Source: Thereva unica (taxonomy: Eukaryota > Arthropoda > Insecta > Diptera > Therevidae). Taken from it: DNA of 64,000 nucleotides. Below, one piece after another: positions 22,958 through 34,356 of the stretch; within the stretch, counting starts at the first letter, position 1, and each line of letters starts with the position of its first letter. The notes beneath the pieces were generated by a model. That model was not told the DNA's origin. It saw nothing but the letters and a program-made list of their open reading frames with translations, and ran no database searches. Where the stretch lies: NCBI GenBank assembly GCA_949987705.1, contig OX465283.1, forward strand, positions 96,955,813-97,019,812, given 5' to 3'. The position numbers and the translations under genes were made by a program.

Positions 22958-23743
22958 GACGGTAAAAATAATGGTCCTATCTTATAAACTTTTGGAGTTA
23001 TGAGTCGCCAAAGTCAAAATTTTGTATTTTTTCCACTAAAATTTCAACTAAAACCACCTTTTTCTCCAAAAAATACGTGATAAACCTAAACTTTTTTTCC
23101 AAAATTAAAAAGTTTGGACAATTTCCTATAAATAATGTATTACAACTTTTACGCCGCAGCCTCTATTTTAGAAGTTATAAGCATTTTTAATGTTGAAATT
23201 GGCTCTATTTCGTCCTTTTTTAGTACTTTTCCATCTGAGCTTTGTCGAAAAGTGCCAAATAAGCATCGAAAAAGGCCAATATTAACTTTAAAATTGCTTA
23301 TAACTTCTAAAGTAAAGGCCCTAGAATAAAACTTGTAATACATTATTTATAGGAAATTGTCCAAACTTTTTAATTTTGGAAAAAAAAGTTTAGGTTTATC
23401 ACGTATTTTTTGGAGAAAAAGGTGGTTTTAGTTGAAATTTTAGTGAAAAAAATACAAAATTTTGACTTTGGCGACTCATAACTCCAAAAGTTTATAAGAT
23501 AGGACCATTATTTTTACCGTCGTAGATAGGTGGGGGAATTCTGCGTACACCGGTACCATAATCATGAAAATGGGTTACACGGTTACAAAAATACAGGGTG
23601 ATATGTAAAACTCTAGCAAAAAAACTTCAAAACGCCCTAGCGGCTAAACCGTTACGATTTCCCCCCCCCACCCATACGATTTTTTGTTCGTCTATCCAAG
23701 ACCTATCCACAGCCGGCCGCTTTGTAAGTTTATGTGGGACACC

Positions 23744-23746
<3 letters not shown>
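22957..23746. mobile_element. Truncated fold-back MITE, duplicated copy
   Basis: It is the copy of 20625-21416 in duplication unit 2, with the same left truncation point. Confidence 0.82.

Positions 23747-23818
<72 letters not shown>
23747..23818. repeat. (TA)n tract
   Basis: About 70 bp of TA lie between the MITE and Helitron H2, much longer than the matching tract at 21417-21450. Confidence 0.95.
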
Positions 23819-23819
<1 letters not shown>

Positions 23820-25575
23820 TAGCTGGGACCCGGTGCGCCTACGCTGCACCCATAAGTCAATAGTAAACAATAACAACCATCCATTGACTTAATATTTTTC
23901 GAGATATGAATTTTACACAGATGAAATGCCTCAAAGAACATGGGTCTTGCGTCGGCCGCCATGAATCGGTATATTGAGTCTACTACATTGCTTATTGTAT
24001 TCTACTTATCATACCCTTTTATTTGATACCCATGTCGAGGTGGTTGTGAAGAAAGTGGTAATTCGGCCTCTTGAGACGGCCGCCATGGATCTAAAGATAT
24101 ATTTTGTATACTACATTGCTTATTGTATTCTACTTATCATACCCTTTCATTTGATACCCATGTCGAGGTGGTTGTGAAGAAAGTGGTACCCCGCCCTCTT
24201 GAGACGGCCGCCATGGATCTAAAGATATATTTTGTATCCTACATTGCTTATTGTATTCTACTTATCATACCCTTTCATTTGATACCCATGTTGAGGTGGT
24301 TGTGAAGAATGTGGTAATCCGGCCTCTTGAGACGGCCGCCATAGATCTAAAGATATATTTTGTATACTACATTGCTTATTGTATTCTATGTACTTATCAT
24401 ACCCTTTCATTTGATACCCATGTCGAGGTGGTTGTGAAGAAAGTGGTACCCCGCCCTCTTGAGACGGCCGCCATGGATCTAAAGATATATTTTGTATACT
24501 ACATTGCTTATTATATTATACTTAACATACCCTTTCATTTGATACCCATGTTGAGGTGGTTGTGAAGAAAGTGGTAATCCGGCCTCTTGAGACGGCCGCC
24601 ATGGATCTAAAGATATATTTTGTATACTACATTGCTTACTGTATTCTACTTATCATACCCTTTCATTTGATACCCATGTCGAGGTGGTTGTGAAGAAAGT
24701 GGTACACCGCCCTCTTGAAACAGCCGCCATGGATCATTTTAGTTTCAATAGGGTCATGGCCTACCTATTGTTTGACAGCTGCGTAAATTTGAAATTTTCA
24801 TTAAATGTAATACCATGTTCGCACTGAGCCGAAATTATTGGTGTTTTCGGAAAGTGATTTTGAAATTATGTAGAACCGTTCGCACTGGATTGAAGTGATT
24901 TCGTTCGACAGTTTTTCCTGGCACTACTCATGTCTTCGTTTTTTTCTGCCCGAATTTCAATAGCAATTCCTCTTATAACAAAGCCCATATCTTATTTATT
25001 TAATATATCTTGGGTTTTTGTATTTTGAAGAATGTTAAAATCTGCAAAATCAAAATTGTGTTATTAAATAATGTCAAACTGACAAGTTCACCATCAAGAG
25101 AGACGTGCTGAATTGAGCTGAATTCGATTTTTAGGTTTGAGTATTGGCTTCGACATGATTTCGTTCGTAATTTTGCCAAAATTACGAGGTTTGAGATCAT
25201 TTCGAAATCACAAGAATACATGGGAAATCACATGATTTTGAACGTGATTTGAGCGAAATCACCAAAATAGCCGAAATCACGTAATTTCGGCTCAGTGCGA
25301 ACATGGTATAATGATTCAATTTAATGACAATTTTACATTTGTCAAACAATAGGTAGGCCATGAAGGTATTGAAACTAAAATGAAGTGAAAATTCCTAAAA
25401 TTACCATTTTTGTTTGGATTTTGCAGCTGTTTTTTTGGTTAAAGGTATAAAAAATAGCCTACGACCTATTCTCAGACCTACCAAATATACACAAAATATT
25501 TCATGCAAATTGGTCAACCCGTTTCGGAGGAGTACGGTAACAAACACTGTGACACGAGATTTTTATAGATATAGA
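23819..25575 (-). mobile_element. Helitron-like element H2 (minus strand)
   Basis: On the minus strand it starts TCTATATCTATAAAAATCTC (25575) and ends GGGTCCCAGCTAG (23819), the TC...CTRR pattern of Helitrons. It holds about six minisatellite units (23960-24730) and the palindromic module, which is split by a PIF-like MITE at 24811-25308. There is no transposase frame. Confidence 0.78.
24811..25308. mobile_element. PIF/Harbinger-like MITE in H2
   Basis: The ends are TACCATGTTCGCACTGAGCC and its reverse complement. TAA flanks both sides (24808-24810 and 25309-25311). Comparison with the same module in H1 and H3 shows an uninterrupted site, so the 498-bp insertion is confirmed. A 3-bp TWA target fits PIF/Harbinger. 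It has no coding frame. Confidence 0.88.
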
Positions 25576-25583
25576 TATATATA

Positions 25584-28109
25584 CTAGCTGGGACCCGGTG
25601 CGCCTACGCTGCACCCATAAGTCAATAGTAAACAATAAAAACCATCCATTGACTTAATATTTTTCGAGATATGAATTTTACACAGATGAAATGCCTCAAA
25701 GAACATGGGTCTTGCGTCGGCCGCTATGAATCGGTATATTTAGTCTACTACATTGCTTATTGTATTCTACTTATCATACCCTTTCATTTGATACCCATGT
25801 TAAGGGGATTGTGAAGAAAGTGGTAATCCGGCCTCTTTAGACGGCCGCCATGGATCTAAAGATATATTTTGTATACTACATTGCTTATTGTATTCTACTT
25901 ATCATACCCTTTCATTTGATACCCATGTCGAGGTGGTGGTGAAGAAAGTGGAAATTCGACCTCTTGAGACGGCCGCCATGGATCTAAAGATATATTTTGT
26001 ATACTACATTGCTTATTGTATTCTACTTATCATACTCTTTCATTTGATACCCATGTCGAGGTGGTTGTGAAGAAAGTGGTACCCCGCCCTCTTGAGACGG
26101 CCGCCATGGATCTAAAGATATATTTTGTATACTAAATTGCTTATTGTATTCTCCTTAACATACCCTTTCATTTGATACCCATGTTGAGGTGGTTGTGAAG
26201 AAAGTGGTAATCCGGCCTCTTGAGACGGCCGCCATGGATCTAAAGATATATTTTGTATACTACATTGCTTATTGTATTCTACTTATCATACCCTTTCATT
26301 TGATACCCATGTCGAGGTGGTTGTGAAGAAAGTGGTACCCCGCCCTCTTGAGACGGCCGCCATGGATCTAAAGACATATTTTGTATACTACATTGCTTAT
26401 TATATTCTACTTAACATACCCTTTCATTTGATACCCATGTTGAGGTGGTTGTGAAGAAAGTGGTAATCCGGCCTCTTGAGACGCCGCCATGGATCTAAAG
26501 ATATATTTTGTATACTACATTGCTTATTGTATTCTACTTATCATACCCTTTCATTTGATACCCATGTCGAGGTGGTTGTGAAGAAAGTGGTACCCCGCCC
26601 TCTTGAGACGGCCGCCATGGATCTAAAGATATATTTTGTATACTACATTGCTTATTGTATTCTACTTATCATACCCTTTCATTTGATACCCATGTCGAGG
26701 TGGTTGTGAAGAAAGTGGTGCCCCGCCCTCTTGAGACGGCCGCCATGGATCTACAGATATATTTTGTATACTACATTGCTTATTGTATTCTACTTAACAT
26801 ACCCTTTTATTTGATACCCATGTTGAGGTGGTTGTGAAGAAAGTGGTAATCCGGCCCCTTGAGACGGCCGCCTTGGATCTAAAGATATATTTTGTATACT
26901 ACATTGCTTATTGTATTCTATTTATCATACCCTTTCATTTGATACCCATGTCGAGGTGGTTGTGAAGAAAGTGGTACCCCGCCCTCTTGAGACGGCCGCC
27001 ATGGATCTAAAGATATATTTTGTATACTACATTGCTTATTGTATTCTACTTAACATACCCTTTCATTTGATACCCATGTTGAGGTGGTTGTGAAGAAAGT
27101 GGTAATCCGGCCTCTTGAGATGGCCGCCATGGATCTAAAGATATATTTTGTATACTACATTGCTTATTGTATTCTACTTATCATACCCTTTCATTTGATA
27201 CCCATGTCGAGGTGGTTGTGAAGAAAGTGGTACCCCGCCCTCTTGAGACGGCCGCCATGGATCTAAAGATATATTTTGTGTACTACATTGCTTATTGTAT
27301 TGTACTTAACATACCCTTTCATTTGATACCCATGTTGAGGTGGTTGTGAAGAAAGTGGTAATCCGGCCTCTTGAGACGGCCGCCATGGATCTGAAGATAT
27401 ATTTTGTATACTACATTGCTTATTGTATTCTACTTATCATACCCTTTCATTTGATACCCAGGTCGAGGTGGTTGTGAAGAAAGTGGTACCCCGCCCTCTT
27501 GAGACGGCCGCCATGGATCTAAAGATATATTTTGTATACTACATTGCTTATTGTATTGTACTTAACATACCCTTTCATTTGATAGCCATTTTGAGGTGGT
27601 TGTGAAGAAAGTGGTAATCCGGCCTCTTGAGACGGCCGCCATGGATCTAAAGATATATTTTGTATACTACATTGCTTATTGTATTTTACTTATCATACCC
27701 TTTCATTTGATACCCATGTCGAGGTGGTTGTGAAGAAAGTGGTACACCGCCCTGTTGAGACGGCCGCCATGGATCATTTTAGTTTCAATATCGTCATGGC
27801 CTACCTATTGTTTGACAGCTGCGTAAATTTGAAATTTTCATTACATGTAATGATTCAATTAAATGACAATTTTACATTTGTCGAACAATAGGTAGGCCAT
27901 GAAGCTATTGAAACTACAATGAAGTGAAAATTCCTAAAATTACCATTTTTTTGGATTTTGCAGCTGTTTTTTTGGTTAAAGGTATAAAAAATAGCGTACG
28001 ACCTATTCTCAGACTTACCAAATATACACAAAAAATTTCATGCAAATTGGTCAACACGTTTCGGAGGAGTACGGTAACAAACACTGTGACACGAGATTTT
28101 TATAGATAT

Positions 28110-28112
<3 letters not shown>
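25584..28112 (-). mobile_element. Helitron-like element H3 (minus strand)
   Basis: It has the same termini as H2: CTAG end at 25584 and TC start at 28112. It differs by a much longer minisatellite and an intact palindromic module (27775-27920), which serves as the empty site for the MITE in H2. Confidence 0.78.
25735..27775. repeat. 128-bp minisatellite with 256-bp higher-order period
   Basis: About 16 units of ~128 bp carry the core ACCCTTTCATTTGATACCCA. Through most of the array two unit types alternate. One has ATGTCGAGG and GTACCCCGCCC, the other ATGTTGAGG and GTAATCCGGCC. Identical marks therefore recur every 256 bp. The short frames within it are by-products of the repeat. Confidence 0.88.

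Positions 28113-28169
<57 letters not shown>
28113..28169. repeat. (TA)n tract
   Basis: TA dinucleotides; gypsy-2 is inserted at its end with TSD ATAT. Confidence 0.95.
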
Positions 28170-28172
<3 letters not shown>

Positions 28173-28645
28173 GATGATTATGCGCCATCTGTTTGTCGAG
28201 AGGATGAATCAACGATTCTCGGTTGTTGTCTGAATTAAGAATTTATGTACTAAACTAACGAGCTATAAGCGAAGACAACTTCAAGCTGGTCGAAACTAAA
28301 AGAAACATAGAACATACCACAAGGAACCAGAAAACGAAGGTTCCACAAAGTAGACAAAGGTGGAGCTGCCTATATAAGAGCGCCTGGCAGCCGCTATCGA
28401 GTCAGTTTTGATTATAAAGGCGATACAAGTGTTCTAAAGTGAAAAGTGGTGATTTATAGTGAAATAAAAAGCGATAATTAGAATTGAATAGTGCGAAATA
28501 TTAAATTTGCTAGTGATTATAGTGAACTCTAAGAATTGTGTTTATTTTTAAATTGTGTTTGGTAATAAATAAGTTTTGTTTGGATAATTAAAAAGTGTAT
28601 TCCTTAATTAATCCTACGAATCCGTTAAGCCGTAAATTCGTAACA
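28170..28645 (+). repeat. Gypsy-2 5' LTR
   Basis: It starts TGTGATGATT and ends TTCGTAACA. A TATATAAGAG box (near 28371) is followed by CAGTTTTG some 30 bp later, an arrangement that fits a promoter. AATAAA-type motifs lie near 28564. Confidence 0.92.
28371..28410 (+). promoter_or_regulatory. Candidate promoter in gypsy-2 LTR
   Basis: TATATAAG is followed about 30 bp downstream by TCAGTTTTG, which resembles the insect initiator TCAKT. The same pair is in the 3' LTR near 33712-33751. Confidence 0.55.
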
Positions 28646-28647
28646 AT

Positions 28648-28666
28648 TGGTGTCAGAAGTGGGATT
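28648..28666 (+). other. Gypsy-2 primer binding site (tRNA-Leu type)
   Basis: TGGTGTCAGAAGTGGGATT is complementary to the 3' end of animal tRNA-Leu (CAA type) with CCA, two bases after the LTR. Confidence 0.85.
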
Positions 28667-28757
28667 AATTAAGAGATAAGTGAAATAAGTGAACTTGAAC
28701 AATAATTGTGATTGGAATTAAATTTTATGCGTGAGAAATAAGGACTTCTTAATAAAA

Positions 28758-30284
28758 ATGGGTCGAAAGCTAGTGGATTTGCGCACTGTAGAGTTAAAAA
28801 GAGAATTAAGTAAACGCTCGTTGTCAACGGTGGGGGTTAAAAATTCCCTAACCGCCCTGCTTCGAGAAGCTATGGTGAACGAAGGTAAGGATCCTGAAAC
28901 CTACATGTTTGAAGGCGAGGTAGAAGCAGAGCCAGAAGAAGCGACAGTGAGTATGGCAGAACTTCTTAAAACATTGATGGTGATGAAAGAAGCGCAAGAA
29001 CGGTCATCAACAGAGTTGAAAGAAGCCCAAGAACGATCATCCGCAGCGCAAGAACGTGCATCAGCGGAGATGAAGGAAGTGCAAGAACGTTCAACTATAG
29101 AAATCAAGGCGGAAGTGTTGGCGTTAAAGGATGAACAGAAATTGTTAGCAGTAGCTCATGAACGCTCGTTAGCAGAACTCAAAGAGTCTATGGAAGAGCA
29201 GAAAAACCAACTGGAGCAGAAAATCGAATCATTCTCCCTTTCTGTCGACAACAAGCTAGATAACATGAAAGAAAATGTAAGGAATGATCTGGAAAATCTC
29301 GAATCTTCCATCAAGGCAAATGTGAGGAATGATCTGGAAAATCTCGAATCTTCTATTAAAGCAAATGTAGAGAATGATCTGGAAAAGCTCGAAAATTCCA
29401 TGAGGGTAAATGATGAAAAGTTGAAGATTGAGCTAGAATCGGTCAGGGCCGAGCTAGAAAGGGTAAAGTTTCAACACCCAGCGACGGCATCTCACGAAGT
29501 CATCGGAGTTAGAAAATTGCAGCCTCCAACTTTCGACGGGCAAAGCCCATGGTCTACTTATAAGCTCCAATTCGAAGCAGCAGCAACAGGCAATTTCTGG
29601 ACTGAGGAGGAGAAAGCAACCGCCTTAACGTTGTCACTAAGGGGCACAGCAGCAGAAATATTGCAGTCAATACCAGCAGAACATCGCAACAGCTACGGGT
29701 TCTTAGTTCAAGCGCTGGAAATGCGTTACGGTGATCAACACATGCAAGAGGTTTATCGACTTCAACTTCGCAATCGACTTCAAAAGCCAGGAGAAACTTT
29801 ACAACAACTATGCGCCGATATCGAGAGGTTAGTGCATCTGGCTTATCCTAGCTTCGGCCAAGACTACATCAACGAAGTAGCAAGAGAGGCTTTCCTTAAC
29901 TCATTTGCTGACCGGGATCTACAACAGGCAGCCAGATTGGCCGGAAAGAAGAATACCGCAGAAGTTTTGGCATATGCTCTGGCATACGAGGCAGCGAGGC
30001 AAGCATCAAGAAGTGCAGTCCGCCTCAGAGAGATCCACACAACAGAGGATAGTTGCAACAGAATGAATGCAACGGAAGTACGCGGTCGACTCCGATGCTG
30101 GAACTGTAGTGAACCGGGTCATTTGCAAAGGAATTGCAGAAAGCGAAGGAGAGCAGAGTCTCCCGAAAATAGGAGTGGCGGAACTTGCTGTGAAAAATGC
30201 GGACATCGGAAGAAAGGTGACCAGAGGGAGGCCGAAAACAATGACTCCGTGTCTCCCCGCGGACAGCAGCAGGGAAACGAATAA
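28758..30284 (+). CDS. gag: Gypsy-2 Gag with SAP-like N-terminus and coiled coil
   Basis: I chose ATG 28758; the open frame upstream has no other ATG. The 508-residue product starts with a helix-turn-helix pattern resembling a SAP motif (LRTVELKRELSKRSL...NSLTALLREAM), a fold that binds DNA in other proteins. A long Glu/Lys-rich coiled coil follows (about residues 70-240) with internal repeats AQERSS and NDLENLESSIKAN. The gag core (LQPPTFDGQSPWSTYKLQFE, SLRGTAAEIL) spans about residues 255-430. A single CCHC knuckle CWNCSEPGHLQRNC lies near the end, with a CEKCGHRK cluster after it. The frame is intact. The SAP call is inference from pattern. Confidence 0.88.
   Translation: MGRKLVDLRTVELKRELSKRSLSTVGVKNSLTALLREAMVNEGKDPETYMFEGEVEAEPEEATVSMAELLKTLMVMKEAQERSSTELKEAQERSSAAQERASAEMKEVQERSTIEIKAEVLALKDEQKLLAVAHERSLAELKESMEEQKNQLEQKIESFSLSVDNKLDNMKENVRNDLENLESSIKANVRNDLENLESSIKANVENDLEKLENSMRVNDEKLKIELESVRAELERVKFQHPATASHEVIGVRKLQPPTFDGQSPWSTYKLQFEAAATGNFWTEEEKATALTLSLRGTAAEILQSIPAEHRNSYGFLVQALEMRYGDQHMQEVYRLQLRNRLQKPGETLQQLCADIERLVHLAYPSFGQDYINEVAREAFLNSFADRDLQQAARLAGKKNTAEVLAYALAYEAARQASRSAVRLREIHTTEDSCNRMNATEVRGRLRCWNCSEPGHLQRNCRKRRRAESPENRSGGTCCEKCGHRKKGDQREAENNDSVSPRGQQQGNE
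30272..30278 (+). promoter_or_regulatory. -1 ribosomal frameshift site GGGAAAC
   Basis: The heptamer reads G GGA AAC in the gag frame, the canonical X XXY YYZ form, one codon before the gag stop (30282-30284). Slipping back one base enters the pol frame, which is open there and continues into protease. This explains Gag-Pol synthesis without a separate start. Confidence 0.85.
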
Positions 30285-33200
30285 AGACTAACTCCATGGG
30301 GCGGGAGTTAGTCGGGGAAATCGAAGCCCCCGGTGTCATCATCACCACTATCAAACAACTGCAGCGCAGTGGCAACAGCCTGGTCATCGAAGGAAAGATT
30401 GGAGCTGAAAAATGCACAATAACTGTAGACACTGGTGCTTCAAAATCTGTTATCCGGGCTGACATGGTCGGCAATAAATGGCTGAAAGACGCACGTCAAT
30501 ACAGACTGAAAACTGCAAACGACAAGAAGGAGGTATTCGTGAGAGTGCTAAATACTAACGAACGAGAAGTACGATTGAAGAAGGATACGGTTTTGGGGAA
30601 AGGAGAACCGGCAGAACAGATTACATTAGTGGAGTGCGCTAACAACGAAACGGTTCCAAAACCAAAGCCAAAGGCCACGAAATTAGTAAACGCAGTGCTC
30701 TCAACTAGTTGTCTTGAACAAAAACAGTATCTCCAGGCAAGGAAATTAGTAGAGGATTTCAGTGATATCTTCGCCATGTGAGATGATGACTTCGGGAAAA
30801 CGGACATGGTTCAACACAGGATCGACACCAAAGATGCCCAGCCAATTAAACAACCGCCGAGAAGACTACCACTAGCCAAGCGGGAAGAGGCAGCCGGTAT
30901 GATTGAAGATATGAGAAGACAAGGCCTTATAGAGGAGTCGAAAAGCCCTTGGATGTCTCCCGTGGTTCTAGTCAGAAAGAAAGATGGCAGTACAAGATTT
31001 TGCGTGGATTATCGGCGGTTAAACGACATCACTAAAAAGGACAGCTACCCATTACCTCGTATCGATGATACACTGGATACTCTCTCTGGAGCTAAATGGT
31101 TTTCTACCTTGGATCTTAAGAGCGGCTACTGGCAAGTCGAAATTCACCCAGAGGACCGAGAAAAGACAGCCTTCTCTGTAGGAAACGGCCTGTGGCAGTT
31201 TACAGTCATGCCGTTTGGACTGTGTAATGCTCCAGCTATATTCGAACGACTGATGGAATGCGTCTTGCGAGGACTGACATGGAAGACTTGTCTTGTTTAT
31301 TTGGACGATATCATCGTCGTTGGAAAAAGTTTCGAGGAACATCTGGGCAATCTACGAGAGGTTTTCCAAAAGTTGAGAACAGCCCAACTGAAACTCAGCC
31401 CTAAAAAGTGCGTACTGTTCAGAGACCAAGTCAGCTATCTCGGACATGTGGTTTCATCCAATGGAGTTCAAACAGATCCTGAGAAAATAACCGCGGTTAA
31501 AAATTGGCCCACACCGAAGGATAAACATGAACTTCGAAGCTTTTTGGGACTTGCCACCTATTATAGGCGTTTCGTCAGGAATTTTGCCGACAAGGCTAAG
31601 GAATTACATAAACTGACAGAAAAAGGAAAACCATTTATCTGGACAGAAAAGTGCGAGGAAAGTTTCAACACACTGAAACGAGGACTTTGCCAAACACCAA
31701 TACTCACATACCCGAAGCCAGGCGAAAGATTCATATTGGACACAGACGCGAGTAATGTCGGGATTGGTGCAGTGCTATCACAAAACTTCGACGGACAGGA
31801 AAAGGTCATAGCTTATTACAGTAGAGCGCTGTCAAAATCGGAGCGGAATTACTGTGTCACAAGACGGGAACTATTGGCAATCGTGGACTCAACTAAACAC
31901 TTCCACAAGTATCTCTATGGGCAAAACTTCATCCTTCGAACGGATCATGCAGCATTAAAATGGCTGATGCAATTCAAAAACCCTGAAGGACAAGTGGCAA
32001 GATGGATAGAGAGACTTCAGTCCTACGACTTCAATATAGACCACAGAAAGGGAAGAAACCATGGAAATGCAGATGCACTCTCCCGGCGACCATGCATACC
32101 AGACTGCAAACATTGTGGACGTATCGAAGAAAAGTGTCAAAGGACGACAGTTGAGCCAACGACAGGATGGGATGACCAGGGACTCCGAGACGCCCAACGC
32201 GACTACCCGGATATTTCTTCAATTCTGACATGGAAGGAATACGAGGAAAAGCCTGAATGGAAGGACATTGCTGAGAGGAGCGAGACCCTGAAGAGCTATT
32301 GGGCCCAATGGGATTCGTTGTACATTGAGCGAGGAGTATTAAAGCGCAAATGGGAAACCGCTGACGGTACCTCTCATCGAATGCAGGTATTAGTCCCTCG
32401 CGTTAGAATAAGGGATATTCTCGAGGAGTGTCATAATGGCGCATCAGGAGGACATCTGGGAGTCAATAAAACTTTGGCAAAAATAAGAGATAGATTCTAT
32501 TGGCTTCACATGCGAGACGATGTTGCAGACTGGTGCCGTAAATGCACAACTTGTGCCAGCAGCAAGGGCCCTCGGGTAAGAACAAAAGGAGAAATGCAGC
32601 AATACAACGTGGGAGCCCCATTTGAAAGAATCGCAATCGATGTGGCGGGAACTTTTCCAGCATCAGACCGAGGGAATCGGTACATTTTGGTGGTTATGGA
32701 CTACTTCAGTAAGTGGCCCGAAGCATATGCCATTCCAAATCAGGAAACAATCACTGTTGCAGAGGAATTAGTGAACAATTGGATCTGCAGATTTGGTGTT
32801 CCTCATGAGCTTCATTCTGACCAAGGGAGAAATTTCGAATCTCAAGTTTTTCAAGAAGTATGTAAGATACTCGGAATGAAGAAGACCAGGACGACGCCCC
32901 TTCATCCCCAATCTGATGGAATGGTAGAACGATTCAACAGGACAATGCTAGAGCACTTAAGGAAAGTCGTTAGCGAGCACCAGCGCGATTGGGACAGTTA
33001 TATCCCTATTTTTCTAATGGCATATCGGACAGCAGTTCATAATTCCACAGGACAAACCCCTTCTAGTGTGATTTTTGGAAGACAAATCCGGCTGCCAAGC
33101 GACTTGAAATTTGGGACACCTGTGGAAAGCAACGAATCTACTGGCGGTTATACAGGTGAACTTCGTGATAGACTTGCCGATATCCACCAGCTCGCAAGGA

Positions 33201-33499
33201 GGAATCTCAAGATAGCCAGTGACAGGATGAAAACAAGGTACGACCTCCGAGCAAACTGTAGCGGATTCCAGGAAGGTGACCTCGTTTGGCTATTCAACCC
33301 TCGAAGACGGAAAGGCAAGTCTCCGAAACTTCAGCGTCAGTGGGAGGGGCCCTATAAAATCCTAACACGGATCAACGATTCGGTCTACAGGATTCAACAA
33401 GGACCCAAAGCAAAGAAGAAGATTGTGCACATAGACAGGCTGTGCCCATATCATCAGCCGGATCCAGGATGGACAACTGTTCGGGACGAACAGTCCTAA
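30278..33499 (+). pseudogene. pol: Gypsy-2 Pol (single in-frame stop)
   Basis: Pol is read in the -1 frame after gag. Protease has the active site VDTGASKSVI (near 30427). A TGA at 30779-30781 interrupts the linker; the same frame resumes at once. RT follows with FCVDYRRLN, TVMPFGLCNAP and YLDD (near 31297); RNase H with LDTDASNVGIG (31737) and RRELLAI; integrase with an HHCC zinc module (H near 32459, CRKCTTC), then the DDE residues in AIDVAG (32632), SDQGRNF (32817) and VERFNRT (32925). A GPYKI motif and HIDRLCPYH close the protein. All catalytic residues I can check are present. The single stop makes this copy defective unless read through. Confidence 0.9.
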
Positions 33500-33510
33500 G
33501 AAGGGGGCAA
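33498..33510 (+). other. Gypsy-2 polypurine tract
   Basis: AAGAAGGGGGCAA lies directly upstream of the 3' LTR, right after the pol stop. Confidence 0.85.
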
Positions 33511-33982
33511 TGTGATGATTATGCGCCATCTGTTTGTCGAGAGGATGAATCAACGATTCTCGGTTGTTGTCTGAATTAAGAATTTATGTACTAAACTAAC
33601 GAGCTATAAGCGAAGACAACTTCAAGCTGGTCGAAACTAAAAGAAACATAGAACATACCACAAGGAACCAGAAAACGAAGGTTCCAGAAAGTAGACAAAG
33701 GTGGAGCTGCCTATATAAGAGCGCCTGGCAGCCGCTATCGAGTCAGTTTTGATTATAAAGGCGATACAAGTGTTCTAAAGTGAAAAGTGGTGATTTATAG
33801 TGAAATAAAAAGCGATAATTAGAATTGAATAGTGCGAAATATTAAATTTGCTAGTGATTATAGTGAACTCTAAGAATTGTGTTTATTTTTAAATTGTGTT
33901 TGGTAATAAATAAGTTTTGTTTGGATAATTAAAAAGTGTATTCCTTAATTAATCCTACGAATCCGTTAAGCCGTAAATTCGT

Positions 33983-33986
<4 letters not shown>
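33511..33986 (+). repeat. Gypsy-2 3' LTR
   Basis: It is the same length as the 5' LTR; the one difference I see is CCACAAAG in the 5' copy against CCAGAAAG here (near 33686). Confidence 0.92.

Positions 33987-34067
<81 letters not shown>
33987..34067. repeat. (TA)n tract
   Basis: About 80 bp of TA lie between gypsy-2 and the pogo-like MITE. Confidence 0.95.
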
Positions 34068-34070
<3 letters not shown>

Positions 34071-34356
34071 TAAAGCGTCAATAATCCGGATTCGATTCTA
34101 GTGGAAAAAAATTCGAGTGAAGACATTTTTTTATGTGGCACGGCCAAGCTCAGGAATTACCTAGTTCATATTAATAATTGGTTTTATTTATCTGCTCAAT
34201 TATTTAACCACAAAAGGGAATTATTAACGGTTTTAGCAAGTTTTCTCTTTGTTATGAACTCAAACGACCTTTTTTGGTCCTGTTCGAAAATCCGGACATT
34301 TTGATAATCCGGACAGGGTCCGGTCACAATTAATCCGGATTATCGACGCTCTACTG
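34068..34356. mobile_element. pogo/Tigger-like MITE
   Basis: The 289-bp element begins CAGTAAAGCGTCAATAATCC and ends with a near-exact inverse (two mismatches). It is flanked by TA. A CAGTA(G/A)AGCGTC...ATCCGG end is characteristic of pogo/Tigger-type elements. It has no transposase frame. Confidence 0.82.

Larger units (their letters stand above)
21468..23835. repeat. Tandem duplication, unit 2
   Basis: It repeats unit 1 with longer TA tracts. The join at 21467/21468 links a Helitron terminus to mid-MITE sequence with no TSD, so it is a duplication breakpoint and not an insertion. The right end merges with Helitron H2. Confidence 0.88.
28170..33986 (+). mobile_element. Gypsy-2 LTR retrotransposon (nearly intact)
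   Basis: Two 476-bp LTRs with one visible difference flank gag and pol. The TSD is ATAT (28166-28169 and 33987-33990). A tRNA-Leu-type primer site, a slippery gag-pol junction and a polypurine tract are all present. The only clear defect is an in-frame TGA at 30779-30781. The primer type and layout recall mdg3-like Gypsy elements. No env gene is present. Confidence 0.94.

Noticed and set aside
23974..27891. Series of ~60-residue frames with HTLSFDTHVEVVVKK
   Set aside because: They repeat with the 128-bp minisatellite period and start or stop at repeat variants; no evidence of a gene.
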